Shown here: positions 25,677 through 35,290 of the stretch, piece by piece
Numbering within the stretch: position 1 is the first letter of the stretch
Layout: every line of letters starts with the position of its first letter
Origin: Bifidobacterium samirii
GTDB lineage: Bacteria > Actinomycetota > Actinomycetes > Actinomycetales > Bifidobacteriaceae
Direction: 5' to 3'
Length of the DNA: 64,000 bases
Assembly (NCBI RefSeq): GCF_003952945.1
Contig: NZ_QXGK01000009.1
Coordinates: 1 to 64,000, forward strand
The notes under the pieces: model-generated
The model's database searches: none
What the model saw: the letters and a program-made list of their open reading frames with translations, nothing else
Told to the model about the DNA's origin: nothing
Translations under genes and position numbers: made by a program

Positions 25677-27059
25677 ATGCCGCAGACCCCGCCCATCCAC
25701 GAAAGCATCCTGCGCCCGGGCGCCGCCAAGGTGCACCGGCGCAAGCAGCGTCTCATCGAATTCACCCATTCCTCCACCCGTGCCACCATGCTCATGGTGG
25801 GTGCGGCACTGCTGGCGTTCCTCATCGAGAACACGCCGGCGCTGCCGTACTTCAACGAGTTCTGGCATTCCGTGCACCTCTCGTTCGCGATCGGATCGTT
25901 CAGCGCCGACATCAGCCTCGAGCATTTCATCAACGACTTCCTGATGTCGCTGTTCTTCCTCATGGTCGGCCTGGAGATCAAGCACGAGATCCGCGCCGGC
26001 GAACTCACCGAGCCGCGCAAGGCGGTGCTGCCGATCGTCGCCGCCGCCGGCGGCGCGATCATGCCGGCGCTCGTCTACCTCGCCGTCAACGCCGGCGGCC
26101 AGTACGCGGGCGGCTGGGGCGTGCCGATGGCCAACGACATCGCGTTCTGCCTCGGCCTGCTCGCCCTGCTCGGCCGGCGTGTGCCGTCGGGGCTGCGCGC
26201 CTACCTGTCGACGATGACCATCGCCGACGACATGATCGCGATCGGCGTGATCGCCCTGTTCTACACGCAGGACCTGAGCGTGCCGTGGCTGCTGGCCGCG
26301 CTGGTGCCGCTCGCGGTGCTGGTCGCGTTCAACCGCTGCCACATCTACGACCTGACGCCCTACCTGGTGGTCGGATTCGCCCTGTGGGTGTGCGTCCTGT
26401 TCTCCGGCGTGCACGCCACGCTCGCCGGCGTGCTGCTCGCCCTGACCATCCCCGCCCGCTCCGAGATCGAACTCGACCGGGTGAGCCGCTGGTTCTCCAA
26501 CCATGCGCTGTCGATCGAGGACCGCTACGATCCGGGCGAACCCGACGTGGCGCAGAAGGAGTACCTGCGCGAGGTGTATTCGATCCGCCGCGTCTCCAGC
26601 GCGTCCATTCCGCCCACGATCCGTCTCGAGAAGGCGCTGCACACGTTCGTGTACTTCTTCGTGCTGCCCCTGTTCGCGTTCTCCAACGCGGGCGTGGTGC
26701 TCGGCGGCATGTCCGTGGGGCAGATCGTCACCAGCCCGGTCGCGATCGGCGTGTTCTTCGGACTGCTCGTCGGCAAGCCGCTGGGCATCTTCCTCGCCAC
26801 ATGGATCACGGTGAAGACGGGCGTCTCGACGCTGCCGCGCGGCGTCAAGTGGGGGCATGTCGTCGGCGTGTCCGCGCTGGGCGGCGTCGGCTTCACGATG
26901 GCGATCTTCGTGACGAACCTCTCGTTCGCCGACCCGCAGATCGCCGCGATCGCCAAGACGTCGATCCTCGCCGCGTCGATCGTCGCCGGCGCGATCGGCT
27001 TCATGATCCTGCGCCACGAGGCGCTCGACGCGGCGCGCGACGAGCCGGCGGGGGAGTAG
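25677..27059 (+). CDS. nhaA: Na+/H+ antiporter NhaA
   Basis: Exports sodium in exchange for protons to control internal pH and sodium. The 460 residues include about twelve membrane segments. NhaA hallmarks are FFLMVGLEIKHEIRAGEL early on, MANDIAFCLGLLALLG, and the unwound-helix segment STMTIADDMIAIGVIALFYT, whose adjacent aspartates (DD) correspond to the ion-binding pair of E. coli NhaA. An internal charged stretch of about 50 residues (WFSNHALSIEDRYDPGEPDV) separates the two halves and is longer than in the E. coli protein, a common actinobacterial feature. The ATG at 25677 follows CCAAGGAGCATC. It is probably transcribed alone. Confidence 0.94.
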   Translation: MPQTPPIHESILRPGAAKVHRRKQRLIEFTHSSTRATMLMVGAALLAFLIENTPALPYFNEFWHSVHLSFAIGSFSADISLEHFINDFLMSLFFLMVGLEIKHEIRAGELTEPRKAVLPIVAAAGGAIMPALVYLAVNAGGQYAGGWGVPMANDIAFCLGLLALLGRRVPSGLRAYLSTMTIADDMIAIGVIALFYTQDLSVPWLLAALVPLAVLVAFNRCHIYDLTPYLVVGFALWVCVLFSGVHATLAGVLLALTIPARSEIELDRVSRWFSNHALSIEDRYDPGEPDVAQKEYLREVYSIRRVSSASIPPTIRLEKALHTFVYFFVLPLFAFSNAGVVLGGMSVGQIVTSPVAIGVFFGLLVGKPLGIFLATWITVKTGVSTLPRGVKWGHVVGVSALGGVGFTMAIFVTNLSFADPQIAAIAKTSILAASIVAGAIGFMILRHEALDAARDEPAGE

Positions 27060-27124
27060 CGTCGGCGTGCGCCGACGTACGATGGTCGTCGACGGACGAT
27101 GCAATCGGACGGAAGGGCGCGCAT

Positions 27125-27679
27125 ATGGACATGACGACATGGGTCGACTCGCCGCTGGGCCGCATCCTGCTCGCCTGCGACGGCGTCGGGCTGACCGGAC
27201 TGTGGTTCGACGGGCAGCGGCATTTCGCACGCGGCCTCGACCCGGAATCCGAACGCCGCGACGACGCGCCCGCGTTCGCGGCGGCGAAGGCGTGGCTGGA
27301 CGCCTACTTCGCGGGGGAGCGGCCCGACCCGTCGTCGGTGCCGCTGCACCCGCGCGGCACGCCGTTCCAGCGTGAGGTGTGGGACCGGCTGTCCGCCATT
27401 TCGTACGGGGAGACGACCACGTACGGCGCGATTGCGGCTTCGATCGCTGACGAATCGAACATCAGCGTCACCGCCGCCGACGCGCCACGCCGCGTGTCGG
27501 CGCGCGCGGTCGGCGGAGCCGTCGGACGCAATCCGATCTCGCTGATCGTGCCCTGCCATCGCGTCGTCGCCGCATCCGGCGCGCTCACCGGCTACGCGGG
27601 CGGCGTCGACCGCAAGCGACGGCTGCTCGCCTGGGAGGGCGGCGATGCGGACGCGTTCGCAGGAGCGGCCGTCATCTGA
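27125..27679 (+). CDS. ogt: methylated-DNA-[protein]-cysteine S-methyltransferase
   Basis: A suicidal repair enzyme that takes alkyl groups from O6-alkylguanine onto its own cysteine. The 184-residue protein has the N-terminal ribonuclease-like domain, GTPFQREVWDRLSAISYGETTTYG as the start of the DNA-binding domain, and the active-site motif NPISLIVPCHRVV with the acceptor Cys in PCHR. GYAGGVDRKRRLLAWE follows as usual. An insert of about 15 residues (DESNISVTAADAPRRVSARA) before the active site is longer than in E. coli Ogt. The ATG at 27125 follows GGAAGGGCGCAT. nhaA ends 65 bases upstream. Confidence 0.94.
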   Translation: MDMTTWVDSPLGRILLACDGVGLTGLWFDGQRHFARGLDPESERRDDAPAFAAAKAWLDAYFAGERPDPSSVPLHPRGTPFQREVWDRLSAISYGETTTYGAIAASIADESNISVTAADAPRRVSARAVGGAVGRNPISLIVPCHRVVAASGALTGYAGGVDRKRRLLAWEGGDADAFAGAAVI

Positions 27680-27708
27680 GCGGAGCCGGACCGGATCATC
27701 TGAAGAAC

Positions 27709-27753
27709 GACGAAGGGCGGGACCGTGTACGATACACGGTCCCGCCCTTCGTC
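27709..27753. terminator. terminator between ogt and the xanthine permease gene
   Basis: A 21-bp perfect stem (27709-27729 with 27733-27753, three-base loop), between convergent genes and usable in both directions. Confidence 0.88.
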
Positions 27754-27814
27754 ATCCGGGTCGGTGTACGGCTGTGCCGCTCATGTCGGCGGCGGACCGT
27801 CCATCACTCGCACA

Positions 27815-29173
27815 TCACTCGGCGTCCTTGGCCTCGGCCGGAGCGGACAGGAAGTGGTCCTCGCTCGGCAGTACCGCGTTGAGGATCACGGCCACGACGA
27901 ACGCGACGGCGATGCAGTTCGAGGCGAAGATCTGCTGGAACAGGGCCGGGAAGTGCACGAAGATGTCGCTCACCTGCGTGAAGCCGATGCCCACGGTCAG
28001 GCTCAGCGCGGCGATCGTGATGTTGCGCTGCGTGTAGCCCGCCTCGGAGATCATCTGGAAGCCGGAGAGGATGATGTTGCCGAACATCATGATCGTGCAG
28101 CCGCCCAGCACCGCCTGCGGCAGCGAGTTGAACACCTCGGCGATGGCCGGCACGAAGCTGGCGACCACGAGGATCAGACCGCCGGAGAGGATGACCTTGC
28201 GGTTGACGACCTTGGTCATCGCCACGAGGCCGATGTTCTGCGCGAACGAGGTGAGCGGCAGGCAGCCGAACAGGCCGGAGACGGTCGAGATCAGACCGTC
28301 GCCCGCGATCGCGCCGGCGGTCTCCTTCTCGGTGGGCAGACGGTTGAGGCCCACCTTGGTCAGCGCGGCCGTGTCGCCCAGCACCTCGACGGAGGAGACG
28401 ACGTACAGCAGGCCGAGCGAGATGATCGCGCCCCAGTCGAACACCGGCTTGACCGGCATGATCTGCGGCACGGACACGATCGCCAGATCCTGGAATCCGG
28501 AGAAGTCGACCTTGCCCATGCAGATGGCCACCACATAGCCGACGACCAGGCCGAACAGCACCGACAGCTGCTTGGCGGTGCCCTTCATGAGCAGCTGGAA
28601 CGCGAGGCAGGCGATCAGCGAGATCAGGCCGAGCGTCAGGTTCTGCCAGGAGCCGAAGTCGGCCGCGCCCGAGCCGCCGCCGAAGCTCTCGGCGCCGACG
28701 GTCAGCAGGGAGAAGCCGATCGAGGTGACGACGATCGCGGAGACGATCGGCGGGACGAAGCGGCGCCAGTACTTGGCGGTCAGGCCCAGCACCAGCTCGA
28801 GCAGGCCGCCGACGATGACCGCGCCGATCACGGCGCCGTAGCCCTTGTCGGCGCAGATCGCGCACGCGGCCGCCACGTAGGTGAACGAGATGCCGGTCAC
28901 CATCGGCAGACGCGAGCCGATCAGCCACGCGCCGTACAGCTGCAGGCAGGTGCCCAGACCGGCCACGAGCAGACCCGCCTGGATGATGACGGCCGACTGG
29001 GCGGCGTCCATCTTCGCCGCGGACGCGACGATGAAGATCGGGGCGAGGTTCGCCACGAACATGGCCATGACATGCTGCAGGCCGAAGGGGATGCCGCGCC
29101 AGAACGAGACGGGCGCGTCGAGGGAGGTCAGCGCCTCCATCGAGATGCCGTTGGACTTCTTCTCAGTGCTCAA
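27815..29173 (-). CDS. nucleobase:cation symporter-2 family permease, probably xanthine
   Basis: A 452-residue NCS2 (uracil/xanthine permease) transporter with about 12-14 membrane segments. Family signatures include VSFWRGIPFGLQHVMAMFVANLAPIF near the N-terminus (quoted in part: FGLQHVMAMF), VVTSIGFSLLTVGAESF and the motif FAQNIGLVAMTKVVNR, which is the QNxGxxxxT-type signature of this family. xpt (xanthine phosphoribosyltransferase) lies 101 bases upstream on the same strand, so xanthine uptake followed by conversion to XMP is the likely pathway and PbuX the likely equivalent. A hairpin in the gap (29218-29267) may reduce read-through from xpt. The charged C-terminal tail ends in PAEAKDAE. 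Confidence 0.88.
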   Translation of the reverse strand: MSTEKKSNGISMEALTSLDAPVSFWRGIPFGLQHVMAMFVANLAPIFIVASAAKMDAAQSAVIIQAGLLVAGLGTCLQLYGAWLIGSRLPMVTGISFTYVAAACAICADKGYGAVIGAVIVGGLLELVLGLTAKYWRRFVPPIVSAIVVTSIGFSLLTVGAESFGGGSGAADFGSWQNLTLGLISLIACLAFQLLMKGTAKQLSVLFGLVVGYVVAICMGKVDFSGFQDLAIVSVPQIMPVKPVFDWGAIISLGLLYVVSSVEVLGDTAALTKVGLNRLPTEKETAGAIAGDGLISTVSGLFGCLPLTSFAQNIGLVAMTKVVNRKVILSGGLILVVASFVPAIAEVFNSLPQAVLGGCTIMMFGNIILSGFQMISEAGYTQRNITIAALSLTVGIGFTQVSDIFVHFPALFQQIFASNCIAVAFVVAVILNAVLPSEDHFLSAPAEAKDAE

Positions 29174-29217
29174 CGTTCTTCCTCTCTTGTATGAGCTCTC
29201 TCAAACACCATCGAAAG

Positions 29218-29267
29218 GCGGCGGCGCGGACTCGGCCTCATAAAGGCCGTATCCGCACCGCCGCCGG
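29218..29267 (-). terminator. hairpin between xpt and the permease gene
   Basis: GGCGGCGGCGCGGA/TCCGCACCGCCGCC with an inner CGGCCT/AGGCCG stem and an ATAA loop. It lies eight bases past the xpt stop and has no long T-run, so it may act as a partial terminator or an mRNA stabiliser inside an operon. Confidence 0.6.
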
Positions 29268-29274
29268 AACGCAT

Positions 29275-29853
29275 TCAGCGGAAGGTGATCTCGCCGGTCT
29301 CGGGGTCCATCGCCTCGACGATGGCCAGGGACTCGACGTCGTAGCCCTCCTCGCGCAGCTTGTCGCCGCCGCCCTGGAAGCCCTTCTCCACGGCGATGCC
29401 GATGCCCTCGACGGTCGCGCCCGCATGGTCGCAGATGTCGATCAGGCCGCGCAGCGCCTTGCCGTTGGCCAGGAAGTCGTCGATGAGCAGGACGTGGTCC
29501 TCGGGACCCAGGTACTTGCGCGAGACGATGACCGGGAACTCGCGCTGCTTGGTGAACGAGTAGACGGTGGTGACGTACTGGTCGCCGTCGAGGTTGATCG
29601 ACTGGGCCTTCTTGGCGAACACGACCGGCACGTTGCCGAAATGACGGGAGGCCATGCAGGCGATGCCGATGCCGGACGCCTCGATGGTGAGGATCTTGGT
29701 GATCTGCTTGCCGGCGAAATGCTCCGCCCACGCGGCGCCCATGGCGTCGAACAGGGCCACGTCGCACTGGTGGTTCAGGAAGGCGTCGACCTTCAGCACA
29801 TTGCCGACCTTGACCGTGCCCTCCTGGCGGATGCGCTCCTCGAGTTCCTTCAT
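29275..29853 (-). CDS. xpt: xanthine phosphoribosyltransferase
   Basis: Salvages xanthine to XMP with PRPP, feeding GuaA. The 192-residue protein starts [23 protein letters not shown], matching the Xpt N-terminus, and has the PRPP-binding motif [14 protein letters not shown] (residues about 124-137). [12 protein letters not shown] and [20 protein letters not shown] are further family signatures. The length is standard. The start at 29853 has a weak AAAGGGTGTT ribosome binding site; longer readings upstream lack one. I looked for a purine riboswitch in the upstream 120 bases and did not see its conserved three-way junction. The permease gene follows. Confidence 0.94.
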   Translation of the reverse strand: MKELEERIRQEGTVKVGNVLKVDAFLNHQCDVALFDAMGAAWAEHFAGKQITKILTIEASGIGIACMASRHFGNVPVVFAKKAQSINLDGDQYVTTVYSFTKQREFPVIVSRKYLGPEDHVLLIDDFLANGKALRGLIDICDHAGATVEGIGIAVEKGFQGGGDKLREEGYDVESLAIVEAMDPETGEITFR

Positions 29854-29977
29854 AACACCCTTTCGATCGGTGTGGTTTCGGATGGTTGCAAACGGCCAGT
29901 CTACGCGCTCTCGCTGACCTCGCCGCGGCCGGTGTCGCGCCGCGCCGGTTGGTCCTGCCGTGTCGTAGCATGGCAGG

Positions 29978-31969
29978 GTGATCGAAGCGACAAAAGAGGG
30001 GGCGCGGGGGAGGTCCGCCGCGCGGTTCATCGGACTTGACGGCATCAAAGGTCTGGCATTGGCCGGCATCATCTGGTACCACCTGTCCCAGCGGACGATG
30101 CCCGGCGGTTTCATCGGCGTGGACGTGTTCTTCGCCATCTCCGGATTCCTGCTCGGACTGAGCCTGCTGCGCGAGGCGGAGCGGGACGGGCGCATCGCGC
30201 TCGGATGGTTCTATCTGCGTCGTCTGGCCCGACTGTGGCCGGCGATGGTCGTGATGATCGGCGCGGTCGTCTCGTTCGCATGGCTCGTGGGGCGCGAGGC
30301 GCTCGTCGGCGTGGGAGGCAAAAGCCTTGCCGCGGCGCTGTTCGCGACGAACTGGTACGAGATCGCCACCGGCGGCAGCTATTTCGCATCCACGTCGCCC
30401 CAGCCGCTGCGCCACCTGTGGTTCGTGGCGCTGCTGGCGCAGGTCACGCTCGTCCTGCCGCTGCTGATCGGCCTGCTGCAGCGCTTCATCGCCCCCAAAT
30501 GGGCGCGCGTCGCCATCGTCGTCGCCCTCGCCGCATGCTCGGCGGGCGGCATGGCGCTGCTGTACCGTCCCGACGCCGACCCGACGCGCGTGTACTTCGG
30601 CACCGACACGCACTGCTTCGCGCTGCTGCTGGGCGTCGCGTTCGCGATGGCCGTCCACTGGTACGGCGGGCCGCTCGTCGGCGACGGCGCGCGTCACCGC
30701 GTCGCCGGGACCGTCGCCCCGTGGCTGGCCACGGCGGCGCTGATCGTCCTGGGATACCTCGCCCTGCACGTCGGACAGGACGCAAGCGCATTCCGCGGCG
30801 GACTGGTCGCCGCCGCGCTGTGCGCGATCGTGTTCATCGCCGGATCGGTGTTCCCCGGATCGTGGATGACGTCGCTGCTCACCTGGCGTCCGCTGGCGCT
30901 GATGGGCCGCTATTCGTACGGCATCTACCTGTGGCACTGGCCGCTGTTCGTGCTCATCCAGATGCTGCTGCCCGGCTGGCGCGGCAAGGGCATGTGGCTG
31001 ATCTGGCTGCTCACGCTGGTCTCCACCGTCGCGATGACGGCGCTGTCGTGGTGGATGGTCGAACGCCCGCTCGCCCGCCGCATCGACATAATGCGACGCC
31101 GTCGCGCCGACGCCGCCCGGAGCGTCGGATCGGCGCCCGTGGCCGGAGGCCCGGTGCCGGAGCCGCCGACTGCGTTCGCCCCGCCGGCCGACGTGTCGCA
31201 GGCGCGTGCGCGCGTCGTGGACGACGTCATCGAACGGCTGCGCCCGTTCGTCACGGCGCTGCTGTGCGCGCTGTTCGCCGTCGGATTCGTGTTCGGCGTC
31301 AAGGACGCGCCCGCCAAATCGCGCGTCCAGGAGATGCTGGAGGCCAATCAGTCGTCCCTCGACGCGCAGAACGAGAAGCGCGAGCATGACGCCAAGGCCG
31401 CCGAGGAGGCGAAGAGGCAGGCCGAGGAGCAGGCGAAGCGCCGCGAGCAGGCGCGCGCCGACGCCGAGCAGAACCTCACCGGCGACGACATCACCGTGAT
31501 CGGCGACTCGGTCACGGTCGGCGCGTCCCCGGCCCTGGAGGAGCTGCTGCCCGGCATCGTCATCGACGCGCAGACGTCCCGCCACATCGCCACCGGCCCC
31601 GACCTGGTGTCCAACCTCAAGGCGCAGGGACAGCTGCGCCAGTACGTGGTCGTCTCGCTCAATACGAACGGCACGGTCACGCCGGACGACTACGCGAACA
31701 TCGCCGCCGCGGCCGGCGACGGGCATGTGCTCGTCATCGTCAACGGCTACGGCGACCGCAGCTGGATGCCCGGCGGCAACGAGGCGGCCGCCGAATACGT
31801 GCGCACCCACTCGTCCACGGCCACGCTGGCCGACTGGAACGCGGCCATCGGCGCCCACACCGACATGCTGACCGCCGACGGCATCCACCCGGAGGTGCCC
31901 GGCCAGCAGCTGTACGCGCAGACCGTCAAGGACGCCATCGTCGACTGGATCGCCGACCACGCGCAGTGA
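29978..31969 (+). CDS. acyltransferase-3 / SGNH membrane O-acyltransferase
   Basis: A 663-residue OatA-like protein. The N-terminal 370 residues form an acyltransferase-3 domain with about ten membrane helices ([20 protein letters not shown], then [14 protein letters not shown], and [13 protein letters not shown]). A central coiled-coil-like Ala/Glu/Lys/Arg segment covers about residues 447-500. An extracytoplasmic SGNH hydrolase domain follows, with block [12 protein letters not shown] and the catalytic DGIHP near the end. OatA-type enzymes pass acetyl groups across the membrane to peptidoglycan or surface glycans; the exact acceptor here is unknown. The start is a GTG at 29978. It is divergent from xpt, with 124 bases between. 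Confidence 0.88.
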   Translation: MIEATKEGARGRSAARFIGLDGIKGLALAGIIWYHLSQRTMPGGFIGVDVFFAISGFLLGLSLLREAERDGRIALGWFYLRRLARLWPAMVVMIGAVVSFAWLVGREALVGVGGKSLAAALFATNWYEIATGGSYFASTSPQPLRHLWFVALLAQVTLVLPLLIGLLQRFIAPKWARVAIVVALAACSAGGMALLYRPDADPTRVYFGTDTHCFALLLGVAFAMAVHWYGGPLVGDGARHRVAGTVAPWLATAALIVLGYLALHVGQDASAFRGGLVAAALCAIVFIAGSVFPGSWMTSLLTWRPLALMGRYSYGIYLWHWPLFVLIQMLLPGWRGKGMWLIWLLTLVSTVAMTALSWWMVERPLARRIDIMRRRRADAARSVGSAPVAGGPVPEPPTAFAPPADVSQARARVVDDVIERLRPFVTALLCALFAVGFVFGVKDAPAKSRVQEMLEANQSSLDAQNEKREHDAKAAEEAKRQAEEQAKRREQARADAEQNLTGDDITVIGDSVTVGASPALEELLPGIVIDAQTSRHIATGPDLVSNLKAQGQLRQYVVVSLNTNGTVTPDDYANIAAAAGDGHVLVIVNGYGDRSWMPGGNEAAAEYVRTHSSTATLADWNAAIGAHTDMLTADGIHPEVPGQQLYAQTVKDAIVDWIADHAQ

Positions 31970-32040
31970 CGCCGCCGCGTGATACGCTGATCGGCCCGAT
32001 CCCCGGACCCGCATCGCATCCACGATGCGGGTCCGGCACC

Positions 32041-32095
32041 ACCATGGCGCAACCACGCCGCAACCACGCCGTAACCATGACGCAACCATGAAGGG
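32041..32095 (+). repeat. five tandem 11-bp repeats before uvrD
   Basis: Units ACCATGGCGCA, ACCACGCCGCA, ACCACGCCGTA, ACCATGACGCA and ACCATGAAGGG run head to tail from 32041 to 32095. The last unit provides the AAGGG ribosome binding site for the GTG at 32103. The period equals about one helical turn. Confidence 0.75.
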
Positions 32096-32102
32096 AAGCA
32101 CC

Positions 32103-35099
32103 GTGCAGCACGATCCCGACCTCATCGTCAGAACCGCCCAGGAGCTCGTGGGCGACCTCAACCCGCAGCAGGCCGAAGCCGTGCAGTACCGTGGTCCGGC
32201 GCTGCTGATCGGCGCGGGCGCCGGCTCGGGCAAGACGCGCGTGCTCACCCGCCGCATCGCCTACATCCTCAGTCAGATGAACGCATGGCCCAGCCAGGTG
32301 CTCGCCATCACGTTCACCAACAAGGCCGCCGCCGAGATGCGCGAACGTCTCGAAGGGCTGATCGGCCCGGTCGCCAGACGCATGTGGGTGTCGACGTTCC
32401 ATTCGGCGTGCGTGCGCATCCTGCGCCGCGACGGCCGCTCGATCGGCCTCGACCCCGGCTTCTCGATCTACGACACGGCCGATTGCGAGCGTCTCATCAA
32501 GATGATCGCCGCCGACCTGAACGTGGACGTCAAGCGCTACACGCCGCGCGTGATCCTGACGCGCATCTCCGACTACAAGAACAACCTGGAGGACTGGCGC
32601 GACCGTCTGCGCAAGCACGCGCCCGACTACCGCCCCGGACAGAAGGGATACACGGTGACCGCCGGCGGCGACGTCGAGGCGCTGTACGCGGTGATGTACG
32701 CCGAATACCAGCATCGCCTCGCCGCGGCGAACGCGGTCGACTTCGACGACCTCATCGGCCGCACCGTCGAGCTGCTGCGCACCGACGCGGACGTCGCCCG
32801 GTACTACCGGAGCAAGTTCCGCTACATCCTCGTCGACGAGTACCAGGACACCAACCACGCCCAGTACGTGCTCGTGCGCGAGCTGGCCGGCGTCGACGCC
32901 GCGAAGGCGGGCGCCGGTGCCGCCGGCGTGCAGCCGGGGGAGACGGCTGCGGCTCCGGCGTTCCCGTCCGCCGCGGCGATGCCCGGCGCGGCGTCGCCGA
33001 TGGCGGCGTTCCCGGCGGCCGCGCCCGTTCCGGCCGCTTCCGCGGCGCCGACGTTCGACTTCGGCTGGGGCGAGGACGAGTGGGGCGGCTGGGACGAGCC
33101 GTCGCCGTCGTTCGCGCCGTCCCCGGCCGCACCCGCGTCGGCGGGCATGGCCGGCGGACTGCCGTTCGGCGTCCCCGGCGCGGCCGCCGCGTCCGCATCC
33201 GTCGCGCCGGCCGCGTCGTCGACGGCGACCGCCGGCCGCGAGGGACAGGCGTGGATCACCGTCGTGGGCGACTCCGACCAGTCGATCTACGCGTTCCGCG
33301 GCGCCGACATCCGCAACATCCAGGACTTCGAGCAGGACTTCCCGAACGCGAAGACGATCATGCTCGAACAGAACTACCGGTCCACGCAGACCATCCTCGA
33401 CGCGGCCAACGCGGTGATCGCGCTCAACGAGGGCCGCAAGCCCAAGCGCCTGTGGACCGCGCTCGGCAAGGGCGAGCCGATCGTCGGCTACGCGGCCGAC
33501 AACCCGCAGCAGGAGGCGCGCTGGATCGCCGGCGAGATCGCCCGACTGCACGGCGAGGAGGGCATCGCGTACACGGACATGGCGATCATGTACCGCGCCA
33601 ACGCCCAGTCGCGTTCGCTCGAGGAGGCGCTCATCAACGCGGGGCTCCCGTACCAGCTGGTCGGCGGCACGCGCTTCTACGAGCGCCGCGAGATCAAGGA
33701 CGCGATCGCCTACCTGCAGGCGATCGTCAATCCGGCCGACGACGTGAACATGCGCCGCATCCTCAACGTGCCCAAGCGCGGTCTGGGCGCCAGGGCCGAG
33801 GAGGTCGTGGCCGGCCACGCCGACGCGCACGCGCTCACGTTCTACGGCGCGATCGAACGGCTCGACGAGATCGAAGGCGCGCCCACGCGCACCGCGAAGC
33901 AGCTGCGCGTCTTCCGCGACCTGATGGCCGGTCTGCGCGACTTCGCCGCCGACCCGGCCAACCGGCCCTCGCAGATCGTCGCCGAAGTGCTCGCCCGCAC
34001 CGGCATGCTCGACGAACTGCGCGCCTCCGAGGACCCGCAGGACGCGTCGCGCGTGGAGAACCTCTCCCAGCTGCAGTCCGTCGCCGCCGAATTCGAGCAG
34101 AACACGCCCGACGCGACGCTCGCCGGATTCCTCGAGACGACCGCGCTCGTGGCCGACTCCGACCAGCTGCCCTCCGAAGGCGAGGACAGCGGTAAGGTCA
34201 CGCTCATGACCCTGCACACCGCCAAGGGCCTCGAATACCCGGTCGTGTTCCTCACCGGCATGGAACAGGGCACGTTCCCGCATTCGCGCGCGATGGAGGA
34301 TGCGAGCGAACTGTCCGAGGAGCGTCGCCTCGCATACGTGGGCATCACCCGCGCCAAGCGCCGGCTGTACGTGACCCGCGCCGCCGTGCGCGCCCAGTGG
34401 GGGCAGGCCGCCGACATGACGCCCAGCCAGTTCCTCGACGAGATCCCCGCCGAGCTCATCGACTGGAAGCGCCGTGAGGCCGGCATGGAACGCATGCGCG
34501 CCTCGTGGGGGAGCGGCGACGACGAATTCGGCGGATGGGGCGACGACGACTTCGGCTCGTCGTACGGCAGCTCGTCGTACGGAGGCTCGTCCTACGGAGG
34601 CTCGTACGGGTCGCGCGGCGGTTCCGCGTACGGGTCCCGCTCCTACGGATCGTCGGAATCGTACGGTTCCTCCTACGGCGGCTCGTCGTACGGATCGTTG
34701 TACGGCGGTTCCCGTTCGCGCGGCGGATCGCGCTCCTACGGCTCGTCCGGCTCGTCGTACGGCGGTTCGTCCTACGGATCCCGGTCCGGCTCGTACGGTT
34801 CGTCCGGCTCGTCCGGCACGTCGCGCAACGGCAAGGTGACGCCCCGCCGCGCCGCGCCCAAGACCGGCGCCGGCGCATCGGGCGCCGGAACGGCCGCGGC
34901 TGCGTCTTCGCTGCGCAAGGACAACGGGCTCGACATCGCCGACTTCCACATCGGCGACCGCATCACCCACGACCAGTACGGTCTGGGCAAGGTCGTCGAC
35001 GCGCAGGACAAGGGACGCAACTCGGTCATCACCGTCGACTTCGGTTCCGCCGGCGTCAAACGGCTCATGCTGCGCGTCGCCCCCATCGAAAAGCTCTGA
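32103..35099 (+). CDS. UvrD/PcrA-type superfamily 1 helicase with low-complexity segments
   Basis: An ATP-dependent 3'-5' DNA helicase of the UvrD/PcrA group, for repair and replication. Motifs run in order: Q motif LNPQQAEAV, Walker A GAGAGSGKT, motif II DEYQDTN (residues 245-251), motif III VGDSDQSIYAFRGA, QNYRST, TLHTAKGLEYPVVF and YVGITRAKRRLY. Two features are odd. About 120 residues rich in Ala, Pro and Gly (about 263-382) are inserted between motifs II and III. A Ser-Tyr-Gly repeat tail (about 815-912) precedes a C-terminal Tudor-like PcrA domain (about 942-998). The preferred start is GTG 32103, after AAGGG; an in-frame ATG at 32088 is the alternative. At 998 residues it is well above the usual 700-800. 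Confidence 0.93.
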   Translation: MQHDPDLIVRTAQELVGDLNPQQAEAVQYRGPALLIGAGAGSGKTRVLTRRIAYILSQMNAWPSQVLAITFTNKAAAEMRERLEGLIGPVARRMWVSTFHSACVRILRRDGRSIGLDPGFSIYDTADCERLIKMIAADLNVDVKRYTPRVILTRISDYKNNLEDWRDRLRKHAPDYRPGQKGYTVTAGGDVEALYAVMYAEYQHRLAAANAVDFDDLIGRTVELLRTDADVARYYRSKFRYILVDEYQDTNHAQYVLVRELAGVDAAKAGAGAAGVQPGETAAAPAFPSAAAMPGAASPMAAFPAAAPVPAASAAPTFDFGWGEDEWGGWDEPSPSFAPSPAAPASAGMAGGLPFGVPGAAAASASVAPAASSTATAGREGQAWITVVGDSDQSIYAFRGADIRNIQDFEQDFPNAKTIMLEQNYRSTQTILDAANAVIALNEGRKPKRLWTALGKGEPIVGYAADNPQQEARWIAGEIARLHGEEGIAYTDMAIMYRANAQSRSLEEALINAGLPYQLVGGTRFYERREIKDAIAYLQAIVNPADDVNMRRILNVPKRGLGARAEEVVAGHADAHALTFYGAIERLDEIEGAPTRTAKQLRVFRDLMAGLRDFAADPANRPSQIVAEVLARTGMLDELRASEDPQDASRVENLSQLQSVAAEFEQNTPDATLAGFLETTALVADSDQLPSEGEDSGKVTLMTLHTAKGLEYPVVFLTGMEQGTFPHSRAMEDASELSEERRLAYVGITRAKRRLYVTRAAVRAQWGQAADMTPSQFLDEIPAELIDWKRREAGMERMRASWGSGDDEFGGWGDDDFGSSYGSSSYGGSSYGGSYGSRGGSAYGSRSYGSSESYGSSYGGSSYGSLYGGSRSRGGSRSYGSSGSSYGGSSYGSRSGSYGSSGSSGTSRNGKVTPRRAAPKTGAGASGAGTAAAASSLRKDNGLDIADFHIGDRITHDQYGLGKVVDAQDKGRNSVITVDFGSAGVKRLMLRVAPIEKL

Positions 35100-35143
35100 A
35101 TCGGCGCGGCCGCCGGTCGGACGGCGGCCGGCCGGCGGACAAC

Positions 35144-35189
35144 CGGGCCTCCTTCACGACTCCCCGCCGGGAGCCGTGAAGGAGGCCCG
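35144..35189 (+). terminator. terminator after the helicase gene
   Basis: CGGGCCTCCTTCACG (35144-35158) pairs with CGTGAAGGAGGCCCG (35175-35189), followed by CATTATAT. Confidence 0.82.
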
Positions 35190-35290
35190 CATTATATCCA
35201 CGTCCGTCTCAAAGTCAAGGCTTGTATTCGGACGCATCGCGGCGGATAATCGCGTACGGTCACCAGGGAAGCAACAAGAGAGGAAGACCC

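Noticed and set aside
29854-29977. Purine riboswitch before xpt
   Set aside because: The 124-base gap lacks the conserved loops of the purine aptamer.
34555-34840. Repeats resembling a CRISPR array
   Set aside because: The repeats are codon-level SYG repeats inside the uvrD reading frame, of irregular length and without spacers. No CRISPR array or cas gene is visible in the window.
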